A DNA stretch of 21,300 nt from JBOGIF01 sp050742415 (GTDB taxonomy: Bacteria > Actinomycetota > Acidimicrobiia > Acidimicrobiales > AC-14), in the NCBI GenBank assembly GCA_050742415.1, contig JBOGIF010000158.1, positions 1 to 21,300 on the forward strand, given 5' to 3'. This document shows positions 7,428 to 14,237 of the stretch, one piece after another; the first letter of the stretch is position 1; each line of letters starts with the position of its first letter. The notes beneath the pieces were generated by a model. It ran no database searches. It saw nothing but the letters and a program-made list of their open reading frames with translations, and had not been told where the DNA came from. Both the position numbers and the translations under genes were made by a program.

Positions 7428-8360
7428 ATGCACCCCGCAGGCGGGTCCTTTCCCTCCCCGTCGGCCACGCTGCCCCGCCGGGTCGACGGCAGCGGGCCGC
7501 GCATCGTGCTGGTCCACGGCTTCACCCAGACCCTGCACTCGTGGCATACGACAGCCGACCTGCTGGCGGGCGGGTTCGAGGTGGTGCGTATGGACCTCCC
7601 CGGCCACGGCGGCGCCAGCCACCTGAGGCTCGGGTTCGACCAGGCGGCGGCCGCGGTCGGAGCCGCCGGGGGTTCCGGGATCTACATCGGCTACTCGATG
7701 GGTGGGCGGCTCTGTCTTCGCCTGGCCGTGGAGCGCCCCGACCTGGTCAAGGCCCTCGTGCTGGTCGGCACCTCGCCCGGCCTGGCCGGGCCGAAGGAGC
7801 GGTCCGGACGCCTCGACGCCGACCGGCGGCTGGCTGCCGACATCGAGCGCATGGGGACCCACGCCTTCCTCGACCACTGGCTGGGCCAGCCCATGTTCGC
7901 CACCCTGGAGCCGACCGCCGTCGACCTGGAAGCACGACGGGCGAACCCGAGCTCCGGTCTGGCCTCGGCCCTGCTGCTCCTCGGCACCGCTACCCAGGAG
8001 CCGCTCTGGGAGCGCCTCGGCGAGCTGTCGATGCCGGTGCTGCTCGTGTCCGGCGGGCTCGACCCGAAGTACGGCCTGCTGGCCGGCCGGATGGCGGGGA
8101 GCATCGGCGACAACGCCAAGGTGCTCACCATGGGCGGCAGCGGCCACGCGCCCCATCTCGAGCAGCCCAAGAAGTTCTGCCAGATGGTGTGGAGATTCCT
8201 TCATCCCAAGCCCTCGCCTTCGAGGCCGGAATCGAGCCGGTCGAGCAGCAGCGGGCTGGGCTCGGGCCGGCGGACCTCCAGCTGGTCGTCCACCGCCAGC
8301 AGCGGATCCGGCACTACGTCGGCAGCGAGCAGGTTCGCCGTCCCCAGGCCGCAGGCGTAG
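7428..8360 (+). CDS. menH: MenH-like alpha/beta hydrolase (SHCHC synthase candidate) with run-on C terminus
   Basis: A 310-residue alpha/beta hydrolase. The core (about 1-258) has HGFTQ (30-34) in the oxyanion region, the nucleophile elbow GYSMGG with S90, D212 in SGGLDPKY and H240 in GSGHAPH, a full catalytic triad. Position between menD and menC and the SMGGR sequence support the SHCHC synthase step (pyruvate elimination from SEPHCHC), although generic hydrolases share the fold. After FLHPK (about 257-261) the frame continues for about 50 Ser/Arg-rich residues antisense to menC, a 160-bp tail-to-tail overlap; this extension is unlike the family and suggests loss of the ancestral stop or a sequencing error. 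The only plausible start is ATG 7428. Confidence 0.8.
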   Translation: MHPAGGSFPSPSATLPRRVDGSGPRIVLVHGFTQTLHSWHTTADLLAGGFEVVRMDLPGHGGASHLRLGFDQAAAAVGAAGGSGIYIGYSMGGRLCLRLAVERPDLVKALVLVGTSPGLAGPKERSGRLDADRRLAADIERMGTHAFLDHWLGQPMFATLEPTAVDLEARRANPSSGLASALLLLGTATQEPLWERLGELSMPVLLVSGGLDPKYGLLAGRMAGSIGDNAKVLTMGGSGHAPHLEQPKKFCQMVWRFLHPKPSPSRPESSRSSSSGLGSGRRTSSWSSTASSGSGTTSAASRFAVPRPQA

Positions 8361-9097
8361 GGAAGCTCCGGCAGGGCGGCGGCCAGGGCGAGCCCGGCAG
8401 CCAGGCCGACCGAGGTCTCGTACATCGAGGTGACGATGGCGGCGACGCCGGCGGCTTCCGCTACCTCGAGGGCGGCACGGACACCGCCCAGCGGCTGCAC
8501 CTTGAGGACGACGGCATCAGCGGCGGCCAGGTCGCGTAGTCGCCGGGCGTCGCCCAAGTCACGGACGCATTCGTCGGCGGCCACCGGCACACTCACCTTG
8601 CGGCGAACCGCGGCCAGGTCCTCGATGGTCGCCACCGGCTGTTCGACCAGCTCGATGTCGTATCGGGACAGGTGGGAGATGGCGTCGACGGCGGTGTCGA
8701 GGTCCCAGGCCCCGTTGGCGTCGACCCTGACCGCTGGCCCAGGGCCGAGAGCCGACCGCACCGCCGCCACCCGGTCGACATCGCGACCCACCCCGGCGGG
8801 GTCACCCACCTTGACCTTCACCCATCGGTGCCCCGCGGCCAACGCCGCCGCCTCGTCGGGCGGAAGGGCGGGGACGAGGACGTTCACCGGCACCGAGGTC
8901 CGGACCGCGGCTGGCCACGGCCGGCAGGCCGACTCCTCGGCCGCGGCCCGGGCCCGTCCCGGCTCGCACGGGTAACCGGGCAGCGGCGACATCTCGCCCC
9001 AGCCGGCGGGCCCGTGCACCAGCACGACCGCCCGTGACCACGAGCCGCCCAGCTCCACGAGCAGCGGCACCCGCAGGCGTCGCTCGGTCAGGATCAC
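8201..9097 (-). CDS. menC: o-Succinylbenzoate synthase
   Basis: A 298-residue enolase-superfamily enzyme that dehydrates SHCHC to o-succinylbenzoate. The barrel residues are all present: K94 and K96 in KVKVG, D126 in VDANGAWD, E152 in LVEQPV, D175 in AADECVRD and K199 in VLKVQPLGG. The frame stays open far upstream (to 9940), but the true start is the GTG at 9097, which forms a GTGA overlap with the menA stop; the upstream part is menA read in the wrong frame. It is the last gene of menB-menA-menC and its end runs tail-to-tail into the menH frame. Confidence 0.93.
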   Translation of the reverse strand: MILTERRLRVPLLVELGGSWSRAVVLVHGPAGWGEMSPLPGYPCEPGRARAAAEESACRPWPAAVRTSVPVNVLVPALPPDEAAALAAGHRWVKVKVGDPAGVGRDVDRVAAVRSALGPGPAVRVDANGAWDLDTAVDAISHLSRYDIELVEQPVATIEDLAAVRRKVSVPVAADECVRDLGDARRLRDLAAADAVVLKVQPLGGVRAALEVAEAAGVAAIVTSMYETSVGLAAGLALAAALPELPYACGLGTANLLAADVVPDPLLAVDDQLEVRRPEPSPLLLDRLDSGLEGEGLG

Positions 9098-9957
9098 AGC
9101 ACCAGGCCGACGGCGAGGAGGGCCGACAGCACCAGCTGCAACCGGGCCGTTGCGATCAGCCCGGACACGAGGTCGAGAGCGTCGGAACCCGGGGCCACCC
9201 GTCGCAGGGCACCGACGGCGAGAGGTGCCGCCAGCAAAGCGAGCAAGGCACCGGGGGCGGCCGGGGCCAGCAGCACCACGGCGGCCAGGGCACCGATGAC
9301 CGAGGCCCGGTAGAGACGTCTCGTCCGCGACGCGCCCACTCGTACCGCCAACGTGCGCTTGCCGGCCGAACGGTCGCTCTCGATGTCGCGCAGGTTGTTG
9401 ACCAGCAGGATGGCGCAGGCCAACAGGCCCACCGGCAGAGCCGACGCCACCGCCAGGCGGGGCACGGAGCCGGCCTGCACGTAGGCCGAGCCGCACGTGG
9501 CGACGAACCCGAAGAAGACGAGCACCGCCACCTCGCCCAGCCCGGCCGAGGCGTACGGCCGGGGACCGCCGCTGTAGAGGAGGGCGGCGGCCACGGCAAC
9601 GGCGCCCACCAGCAGCAGTCTCAGGTCGACTGTCACCGCGAGCGTGATCCCGGCGGCGGCAGCCACCGACATTGCCCCGAAGGCGGCCCGCTTCACGGCC
9701 GCCTGCGAGGCCAGGCCGGACGCGGTCAACCGAACCGGTCCCTGGCGCAGGGTGTCGACGCCGCGGACCCCGTCGGAGTAGTCGTTGGCGTAGTTGACGC
9801 CCACCTGCAGCCCCACGGCCACCACCAGGGCCAACAGCGCGCGACCCGGCGAAATGGGGCCCAGCCGCGACGCCACGGCCGTCCCCACCAGCACCGGCGC
9901 CACCGCTGCCCCGAGCGTGCGCGGGCGGGCGCCCTGCCACCAGACGCCGAGGTTCAC
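9094..9957 (-). CDS. menA: 1,4-Dihydroxy-2-naphthoate polyprenyltransferase
   Basis: A 287-residue UbiA-superfamily membrane prenyltransferase that attaches the polyprenyl chain to DHNA, yielding demethylmenaquinone. The two aspartate-rich Mg-diphosphate motifs are NDYSD (58-62) within NYANDYSDGVRGVD, and NNLRDIESD (187-195) followed by SAGKRTLAVRVG. About eight or nine hydrophobic helices are evident. The start is the GTG at 9957, 21 bp after the menB stop, in a short direct repeat. MNLGVWWQGARPRTL matches the usual MenA N terminus. Confidence 0.94.
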   Translation of the reverse strand: MNLGVWWQGARPRTLGAAVAPVLVGTAVASRLGPISPGRALLALVVAVGLQVGVNYANDYSDGVRGVDTLRQGPVRLTASGLASQAAVKRAAFGAMSVAAAAGITLAVTVDLRLLLVGAVAVAAALLYSGGPRPYASAGLGEVAVLVFFGFVATCGSAYVQAGSVPRLAVASALPVGLLACAILLVNNLRDIESDRSAGKRTLAVRVGASRTRRLYRASVIGALAAVVLLAPAAPGALLALLAAPLAVGALRRVAPGSDALDLVSGLIATARLQLVLSALLAVGLVL

Positions 9958-9988
9958 GGCCTCACGGCGGTCACGGCCTCACGGGCGG
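9954..9988. repeat. 17/18-bp direct repeat across the menB-menA junction
   Basis: TCACGGCCTCACGGCGG at 9954-9970 is repeated head-to-tail at 9971-9988 with one extra G. The copies carry the menA GTG start and the menB stop respectively. This looks like a small local duplication that created the 21-bp spacer between genes that may once have sat closer together. Confidence 0.7.
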
Positions 9989-10851
9989 CGGGGAAAGCGC
10001 CCGAAGTCGGGAGCCCGCTTCTGCACGTAGGCGTCACGGCCCTCCTGGGCCTCCTCCGACAGGTAGTAGAGGAGGGTGGCGTCGCCCGCCAACTGTTGGA
10101 TGCCCGCAAGGCCGTCGACGTCGGCGCTGAAAGCAGCCTTCAGCAGCCGCAGGGCGAGGGGGCTGTGGTGCATGATCCGCCGGCACCACGCCACTGTCTC
10201 CGCCTCGAGCCGATCGAGGGGCACCACCTTGTTCACCAGCCCCATGGCCAGGGCTTCCCCGGCGTCGTACTGGTCGCAGAGGAACCAGATCTCCTTGGCC
10301 TTCTTCTGCCCGACGGTCCGGGCCAGCAGGCCGGCCCCGTAGCCGCCATCGAACGAGCCGACACGCGGGCCGGTCTGGCCGAAGCGGGCGTTGTCGGCGG
10401 CGATGGTGAGGTCGCAAACCAGGTGCAGCACGTGGCCGCCTCCGATGGCGTAGCCGGCCACCATGGCGATGACGGGCTTGGGCAACCGGCGGATCTGCAC
10501 CTGGAGGTCCAGCACGTTGAGCCGGCCCTTGCCCTCGTCGTCGCGATAGCCGTCGTCGCCCCGAACCCGCTGGTCGCCGCCGGAGCAGAAGGCCAGCGGG
10601 CCCTCACCGGTCAGGATCACTACGCCCACCTCGGCGTCGTCGCGGGCCCGGTCGAAGGCGTCGGACAGCTCGAACAGCGTCCGGGGGCGGAAGGCGTTGC
10701 GCACCTCCGGCCGGCATATCGTCAGCTTGGCGATGCCCTCGGCCACCTCGTAGCGGATGTCGGAGTAGTCGCCGCGTCGCTCCCAGTCGGGCAGGTCGCT
10801 GCTCTCGTCGATCTCGTCGCCGGGTGCCACGCCGTACGGTAGCCCTGACAT
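9979..10851 (-). CDS. menB: 1,4-Dihydroxy-2-naphthoyl-CoA synthase
   Basis: A 290-residue crotonase-superfamily enzyme that cyclises OSB-CoA to DHNA-CoA. Signature segments are CSGGDQ (89-94), the oxyanion-hole sequence VAGYAIGGGH (131-140) and TGPRVGSFDGGYG (160-172), the MenB-specific segment with its active-site aspartate. ATG 10851 is preferred over a GTG at 10863 because MSGLPYG fits best; either way the start lies against or inside menE. This is the head of menB-menA-menC. I see no Shine-Dalgarno or TANNNT box upstream, so how it is expressed is open. Confidence 0.95.
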   Translation of the reverse strand: MSGLPYGVAPGDEIDESSDLPDWERRGDYSDIRYEVAEGIAKLTICRPEVRNAFRPRTLFELSDAFDRARDDAEVGVVILTGEGPLAFCSGGDQRVRGDDGYRDDEGKGRLNVLDLQVQIRRLPKPVIAMVAGYAIGGGHVLHLVCDLTIAADNARFGQTGPRVGSFDGGYGAGLLARTVGQKKAKEIWFLCDQYDAGEALAMGLVNKVVPLDRLEAETVAWCRRIMHHSPLALRLLKAAFSADVDGLAGIQQLAGDATLLYYLSEEAQEGRDAYVQKRAPDFGRFPRRP

Positions 10852-11965
10852 GCCCGCCCGCACGCCCGTCCGCGTCGTGTGCGCCCCCGCTCCTGAGGCG
10901 ACTGACGAGGTTCGACGGGCCTGGGACCGGCATGAGGCCGTGCTCCTCGTCGACCCGGACGCGCCGGCGCCCGACGCTCGGCGTCAGCTCGACGCCCTGG
11001 CGCCGGACCTGCCCGTCGCCCCCGGGGTGGCGGCCATCGTGGCCACGTCCGGCACCGCTGGCGAGCCCCGCGGCGTCGAGCTGACCTTCGACGGCCTGCG
11101 GGCGTCGGCGGAGGCGGTGGGCGGCGCCCTCGGGGTGACAGACGCCGACCGCTGGCTGTGCTGCCTGCCAGTGCATCGGGTGGCCGGGCTGGCGGTGCTG
11201 GCCCGGTCATGGGCCAGCGGGGTCCCGGTCACGGTGTTGCCCCGGTTCGACGTGGAGGCGTTCGCCTGGGCAGCGGCTTACTCTTCGGTCACGCTCGTGT
11301 CGCTCGTGCCCACCATGGCCCGTCGGCTCCTCGACGCGGGAGTCGACCTTTCCGGTCGGTTCCGCCACGTCCTTCTAGGTGGAGGACCGGTTCGGGCCGA
11401 CCTGCCCGGCACCCCTACCTACGGGCTGACCGAGACGTGGGGCGGGGTCGTTCACGACGGCCGACCGCTGGAGGGCGTCGAACTCACGATTGGAGACGAC
11501 GCCGAGGTGCTCGTGCGAGGCCCGATGGTGATGCGGCGCTACCGCAACGACCAGGCGGCAACGGCGGCCGCCTTCACCGACGACGGCCGCCTGCGCACCG
11601 GTGACGCCGGGCGCATCGGCGCCGACGGCCGCCTGGAGGTGGTCGACCGTCTCCGCGACCTCGTCATCACCGGAGGCGTGAACGTGAGCCCCACCGAGGT
11701 CGAAACCGTTCTCGCCGACCATCCCGACGTGGCCGACGTGGGTGTGGCCGGCGCCCCAGACCCGGAATGGGGCGAGCGAGTCGTCGCCTACGTGGTGGCC
11801 GCCGACCCGATCTCGGCCCCAACCCTGGAGGCCCTCCGCAGCTTCGCCGCCGAGCGGCTCACGCCGGCCAAGCTGCCGCGCCAGCTCGTGCTGGTCGAGT
11901 CGCTGCCCCGCGGGCCCGGCGGCAAACTGGCCCGCCGTCTGCTGTCGGTAGCGGCGGAACGATGA
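10850..11965 (+). CDS. menE: o-Succinylbenzoate-CoA ligase (short form)
   Basis: A 371-residue ANL-superfamily acyl-CoA ligase that activates o-succinylbenzoate. Motifs in order: the AMP-binding P-loop ATSGTAGEPRG (65-75, with R where the usual PKG lysine stands), LLGGGPV (175-181), YGLTETWGG (191-199), TGDAG (250-254), the hinge region RLRDLVITGGVN (267-278) and the catalytic lysine K359 in GPGGKLARR. It lacks about 80 N-terminal residues present in E. coli-type MenE, as often seen in actinobacteria. The ATG at 10850 shares bases with the menB ATG. The downstream small gene overlaps by ATGA. Confidence 0.91.
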   Translation: MPARTPVRVVCAPAPEATDEVRRAWDRHEAVLLVDPDAPAPDARRQLDALAPDLPVAPGVAAIVATSGTAGEPRGVELTFDGLRASAEAVGGALGVTDADRWLCCLPVHRVAGLAVLARSWASGVPVTVLPRFDVEAFAWAAAYSSVTLVSLVPTMARRLLDAGVDLSGRFRHVLLGGGPVRADLPGTPTYGLTETWGGVVHDGRPLEGVELTIGDDAEVLVRGPMVMRRYRNDQAATAAAFTDDGRLRTGDAGRIGADGRLEVVDRLRDLVITGGVNVSPTEVETVLADHPDVADVGVAGAPDPEWGERVVAYVVAADPISAPTLEALRSFAAERLTPAKLPRQLVLVESLPRGPGGKLARRLLSVAAER

Positions 11966-12285
11966 CAGATCAAGGGCAGCCGCATCGCCCACCACATCCA
12001 CTTCCCGACTACACCCTCGACGAGCTGGTGCAGATCGGCCAGCTGATCCTCACCGACCAGCGCTACGAGATGCCGCCCGAGGCCGAGGCCGCCTTCCGCG
12101 ACTACCTCGAACGCCGGATGCGCCAACCCCGGTTCGCCAACGGCCGCAGCGTCCGCAACGCCCTGGAACGGGCCCGGCTGCGCCTCAGGACACGCCTTCC
12201 GAACGCTCGATGGCCTTCACCAACGCCGAGTGGCCCACCACCCCGTAGGTCGGGCGGTCGTCGATGCCGATCGCGATCTGCATGA
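11962..12285 (+). CDS. Orphan AAA-lid (CbxX/SpoVK-type C-terminal domain) protein, run-on C terminus
   Basis: A 107-residue product starting at an ATG that overlaps the menE stop (ATGA). Residues about 16-79 (DYTLDELVQIG, then AFRDYLERR, FANGRSVRNALERARLR and RTRL) resemble the helical lid that closes CbxX/CfxQ- and SpoVK/EccA-type AAA ATPases, where the equivalent is FGNAR-x-VRN with an arginine-rich helix. No Walker motifs or AAA core are present here or nearby. From about residue 75 the frame runs antisense into the APH-family gene, giving an Arg/Pro/Ser-rich tail that is probably not ancestral. It may be a relic of a larger ATPase or a genuine small protein; the family link is from memory and needs a profile search. 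Confidence 0.6.
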   Translation: MTDQGQPHRPPHPLPDYTLDELVQIGQLILTDQRYEMPPEAEAAFRDYLERRMRQPRFANGRSVRNALERARLRLRTRLPNARWPSPTPSGPPPRRSGGRRCRSRSA

Positions 12286-13078
12286 GCGCGAACAGCACGA
12301 CCCAGCCTAACGTCCTTTGCTCCAGCTCCAGGTCGACACCGCCATAGACGGCGGCGAACGTCGCCAACTGGTTGTACGGCAACAGCATCCAGGCACCGGC
12401 GAGGTCCGTCGCCGGGTCGCCAGCACAGATGTCCCCGAAGTCGATCACCGCGGTGAGTGCCCCATGCTCGACAATGGTGTTGGCCGGGTGAAGGTCACCA
12501 TGGATCCACGCCGGCGGCCGGCTCCATTGGCCAGCACCGAGCGCCCGATCCCATACCCGCCGTAGGGCCCGATGGTCGACTCGGGACCCAATCTGGGATA
12601 GCCACCGTTCGAAATCGGGTGCGCGCTCGGCCAGCGGCACTCCGCGATAGGGGTTCGTCGGCGCATTCGAAGGAGCCTCTTGGTGCAATGCCCGGAGGAA
12701 CCGGCCGAGGCGGCACGCCGTCTCCTCGGGCTGGATGATCTCGGCACGGTCGCCGGGGTGCCCTTCGATCCATTGGACGACCGACCACGGCCACGGAAAT
12801 GCGTCAGAGGGCCGACCGATCCGAACGGGGACCGGAACAGGAAGCGGCAACGTCTGGGCGAGCTCCGGAAGCCACCGCTGCTCGTTGATCGTGAGCGGCA
12901 CTGCGATCTGTCGACGAGGGAGGCGGGCGAGGAGATCGTCGCCGATACGCCAGAGCGCGTTGTCCCACCCGCTGTCGACCTCCGTCACCGGGAGGTCGGC
13001 CAGGTCGGGATGCTGTTCGACGAGCAGCGACCGGATCAGGCCTTCGCCAACCTCTATCTCCGCTGCCGGCGAAATCAT
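12185..13078 (-). CDS. Aminoglycoside phosphotransferase (APH) family kinase
   Basis: A 297-residue APH/choline-kinase-fold protein. The catalytic loop is HGDLHPAN (193-200, base D195) and the metal-binding DFG equivalent is VIDFGD (211-216), followed by GDPATDLA. The N-lobe has SGWDNALWRIGDDLLARLPRR, the usual nucleotide-binding strands. The family phosphorylates small hydroxylated molecules; resistance is only one possible role and the substrate cannot be read from sequence. The ATG at 13078 is preceded by TAGGCT 7 nt upstream, a leaderless arrangement. It converges on, and overlaps, the orphan AAA-lid gene by 101 bp. Confidence 0.9.
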   Translation of the reverse strand: MISPAAEIEVGEGLIRSLLVEQHPDLADLPVTEVDSGWDNALWRIGDDLLARLPRRQIAVPLTINEQRWLPELAQTLPLPVPVPVRIGRPSDAFPWPWSVVQWIEGHPGDRAEIIQPEETACRLGRFLRALHQEAPSNAPTNPYRGVPLAERAPDFERWLSQIGSRVDHRALRRVWDRALGAGQWSRPPAWIHGDLHPANTIVEHGALTAVIDFGDICAGDPATDLAGAWMLLPYNQLATFAAVYGGVDLELEQRTLGWVVLFALMQIAIGIDDRPTYGVVGHSALVKAIERSEGVS

Positions 13079-13085
13079 CGACGGC

Positions 13086-13091
13086 AGCCTA
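13086..13091 (-). promoter_or_regulatory. Putative leaderless -10 box of the APH-family gene
   Basis: On the minus strand TAGGCT (TANNNT) ends 7 nt before the ATG at 13078. No Shine-Dalgarno sequence is present, which favours a leaderless transcript. Confidence 0.35.
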
Positions 13092-13160
13092 CGGAGGGCC
13101 CCGTCCCAGCCGGCGAGATTGTTGGGCGTGGGTGTCGATCAGGGCGGTTGTCGTTCGTTG

Positions 13161-13193
13161 AAGGGGTGAGGGTCGGAACGAGCCTCACCCCTT
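13161..13193. promoter_or_regulatory. Perfect 11-bp inverted repeat upstream of the DUF6069 gene
   Basis: AAGGGGTGAGG at 13161-13171 and its exact complement CCTCACCCCTT at 13183-13193 flank an 11-nt spacer. The element ends 17 bp before the ATG of the DUF6069 gene, just ahead of its Shine-Dalgarno. As DNA it resembles a regulator operator; as RNA it would be a stable hairpin next to the ribosome-binding site. It has no T-tract, and no regulator gene adjoins it. Confidence 0.55.
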
Positions 13194-13210
13194 GCCCGGA
13201 AGGAGCTCCA

Positions 13211-13657
13211 ATGACTGCCACCCTTACACCCACCGTCGAACCCACCACTGCGGCCGAGTGCTCGGCCCCGACTCCCCAGCTTTGGCGTAGAGGCCTGGCC
13301 GCTGGCCTGGTGGCGGGCGGCGCCACGACAGCCATCGCCGCCGTCGCCCACGCCCTTGGCGTGTCGCTGGAGGCCGAGCCCGGCAAGGCCATCCCGGCCA
13401 TGGGCTTCGGCCAGCTCACTCTCTTCTTCACGGCCATCGGCATGCTGATCGCTCGCACCATCCGGGGTCGGGCCCGCCACCCCCGCTCGACGTTCGTCCG
13501 GACCACGCTCGTGCTCACAGCGCTTTCGCTGGTGCCGGACGTGATCCTCTCGACCGACGTCGCCACCAAGGTCACGCTGGTCCTCACTCACCTGGTGGCC
13601 GCCGCCATCGTTATCCCCGCGCTGTCGTCCCGCCTGGCGGAGCGGGGCGCCCGCTGA
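13211..13657 (+). CDS. DUF6069-family membrane protein
   Basis: A 148-residue protein with four hydrophobic segments at about 28-50, 62-84, 97-115 and 120-140. Phrases such as RRGLAAGLVAGGATTAIAA, GFGQLTLFFTAIGM, TFVRTTLVLTALSLVPD and ATKVTLVLTHLVAAAIVIP match the actinobacterial DUF6069 family as I remember it; function unknown. The ATG at 13211 is chosen because of the AGGAG 6 nt upstream; the frame is open far further upstream but only as antisense to the APH-family gene. A conspicuous inverted repeat precedes it. It ends 12 bp from the convergent Uma2 stop. Confidence 0.8.
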   Translation: MTATLTPTVEPTTAAECSAPTPQLWRRGLAAGLVAGGATTAIAAVAHALGVSLEAEPGKAIPAMGFGQLTLFFTAIGMLIARTIRGRARHPRSTFVRTTLVLTALSLVPDVILSTDVATKVTLVLTHLVAAAIVIPALSSRLAERGAR

Positions 13658-13669
13658 TCCGGTTCGGAG

Positions 13670-14200
13670 CTAGTCGGTGCCCTCCGGCCAGGCGATGGCC
13701 CCGTTGAGCTCGGCGGCGCTGACCTCTAACACCGAGCTGGCCTGCACGCTCTCGTAACGGCCGTCGGTCGTACGTCGCCAGATGCCGAGCGCCCGAGCGC
13801 GTGGATCGACGATGACTAGCTCCTCAACCCCGTGGTCGGAGTAGAAACCAAACTTCTCGTAGGTCTCGTCGTCGGGCGACACGATCTCCACGACTACGCC
13901 TGCAGTGGGGACCCACGTGCCAGTCGGTCGGCCACGGTGATAGCCCCGATCGGGCACCCGGAAGTCCTCAGGGCGGCCCAGGTTGAAGGGGCCCGTACCC
14001 GTCAGCCCTGCGGCCTTGGCGTACGGGTGCAAGAGCACGGCGAGGACGTCGTCGAGATAGGCGTGTGCTGCACTGGGCGCTGGCGCCACGTGGTACGAGC
14101 CGTCCCACACCTCGTCGAACATGTCGATTCCAAGGGCGTGCCGACGCTCGATCAGGCTCTGAAGCTCTGCCGGCCGGGGGCCGAGCACGACCGTCCTCAT
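13670..14200 (-). CDS. Uma2-family (DUF820) PD-(D/E)xK nuclease-like protein
   Basis: A 176-residue protein with the Uma2 signature: D84 in FRVPDRGY, E105 in VVVEIVSPDDE, a following K116, then FYSDHGVEELVIVDPRAR. These residues make up the restriction-endonuclease-like active site of the family, which is abundant in cyanobacteria and actinobacteria and of unknown biological role. Length is close to the usual 180-200 residues. The ATG at 14200 has TACCAT 6 nt upstream and no Shine-Dalgarno. It lies 37 bp downstream of the phosphatase gene, separated from it by a GC-rich hairpin. Confidence 0.85.
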   Translation of the reverse strand: MRTVVLGPRPAELQSLIERRHALGIDMFDEVWDGSYHVAPAPSAAHAYLDDVLAVLLHPYAKAAGLTGTGPFNLGRPEDFRVPDRGYHRGRPTGTWVPTAGVVVEIVSPDDETYEKFGFYSDHGVEELVIVDPRARALGIWRRTTDGRYESVQASSVLEVSAAELNGAIAWPEGTD

Positions 14201-14206
14201 GGCCCA

Positions 14207-14212
14207 ATGGTA
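14207..14212 (-). promoter_or_regulatory. Putative leaderless -10 box of the Uma2-family gene
   Basis: On the minus strand TACCAT ends exactly 6 nt before the ATG at 14200 and directly follows the 14213-14232 hairpin. This suggests the gene has its own start rather than relying on the phosphatase transcript. Confidence 0.4.
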
Positions 14213-14232
14213 GGCGGCGAATAAGCGCCGCC
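14213..14232 (-). terminator. Terminator-like hairpin after the phosphatase gene
   Basis: A perfect 7-bp stem GGCGGCG/CGCCGCC with a 6-nt loop begins 5 nt past the phosphatase stop codon. No T-rich tract follows, so it could be a weak intrinsic terminator or only an RNA-stabilising hairpin, as is common in high-GC genomes. Confidence 0.4.
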
Positions 14233-14237
14233 CACGG

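Noticed and set aside
8201..9940. 579-aa frame that would fuse menC to an upstream domain
   Set aside because: Only the part from GTG 9097 is MenC; the upstream residues are menA in another frame and look like Arg/Gly-rich noise.
9034..10842. 602-aa plus-strand open frame
   Set aside because: Antisense of menA and menB. His/Gln/Gly-rich sequence with no domain; long stop-free antisense frames are expected at this GC content.
12680..13210. Upstream extension of the DUF6069 frame
   Set aside because: It is antisense of the APH-family gene; the Shine-Dalgarno and the membrane-protein start at 13211 mark the real beginning.
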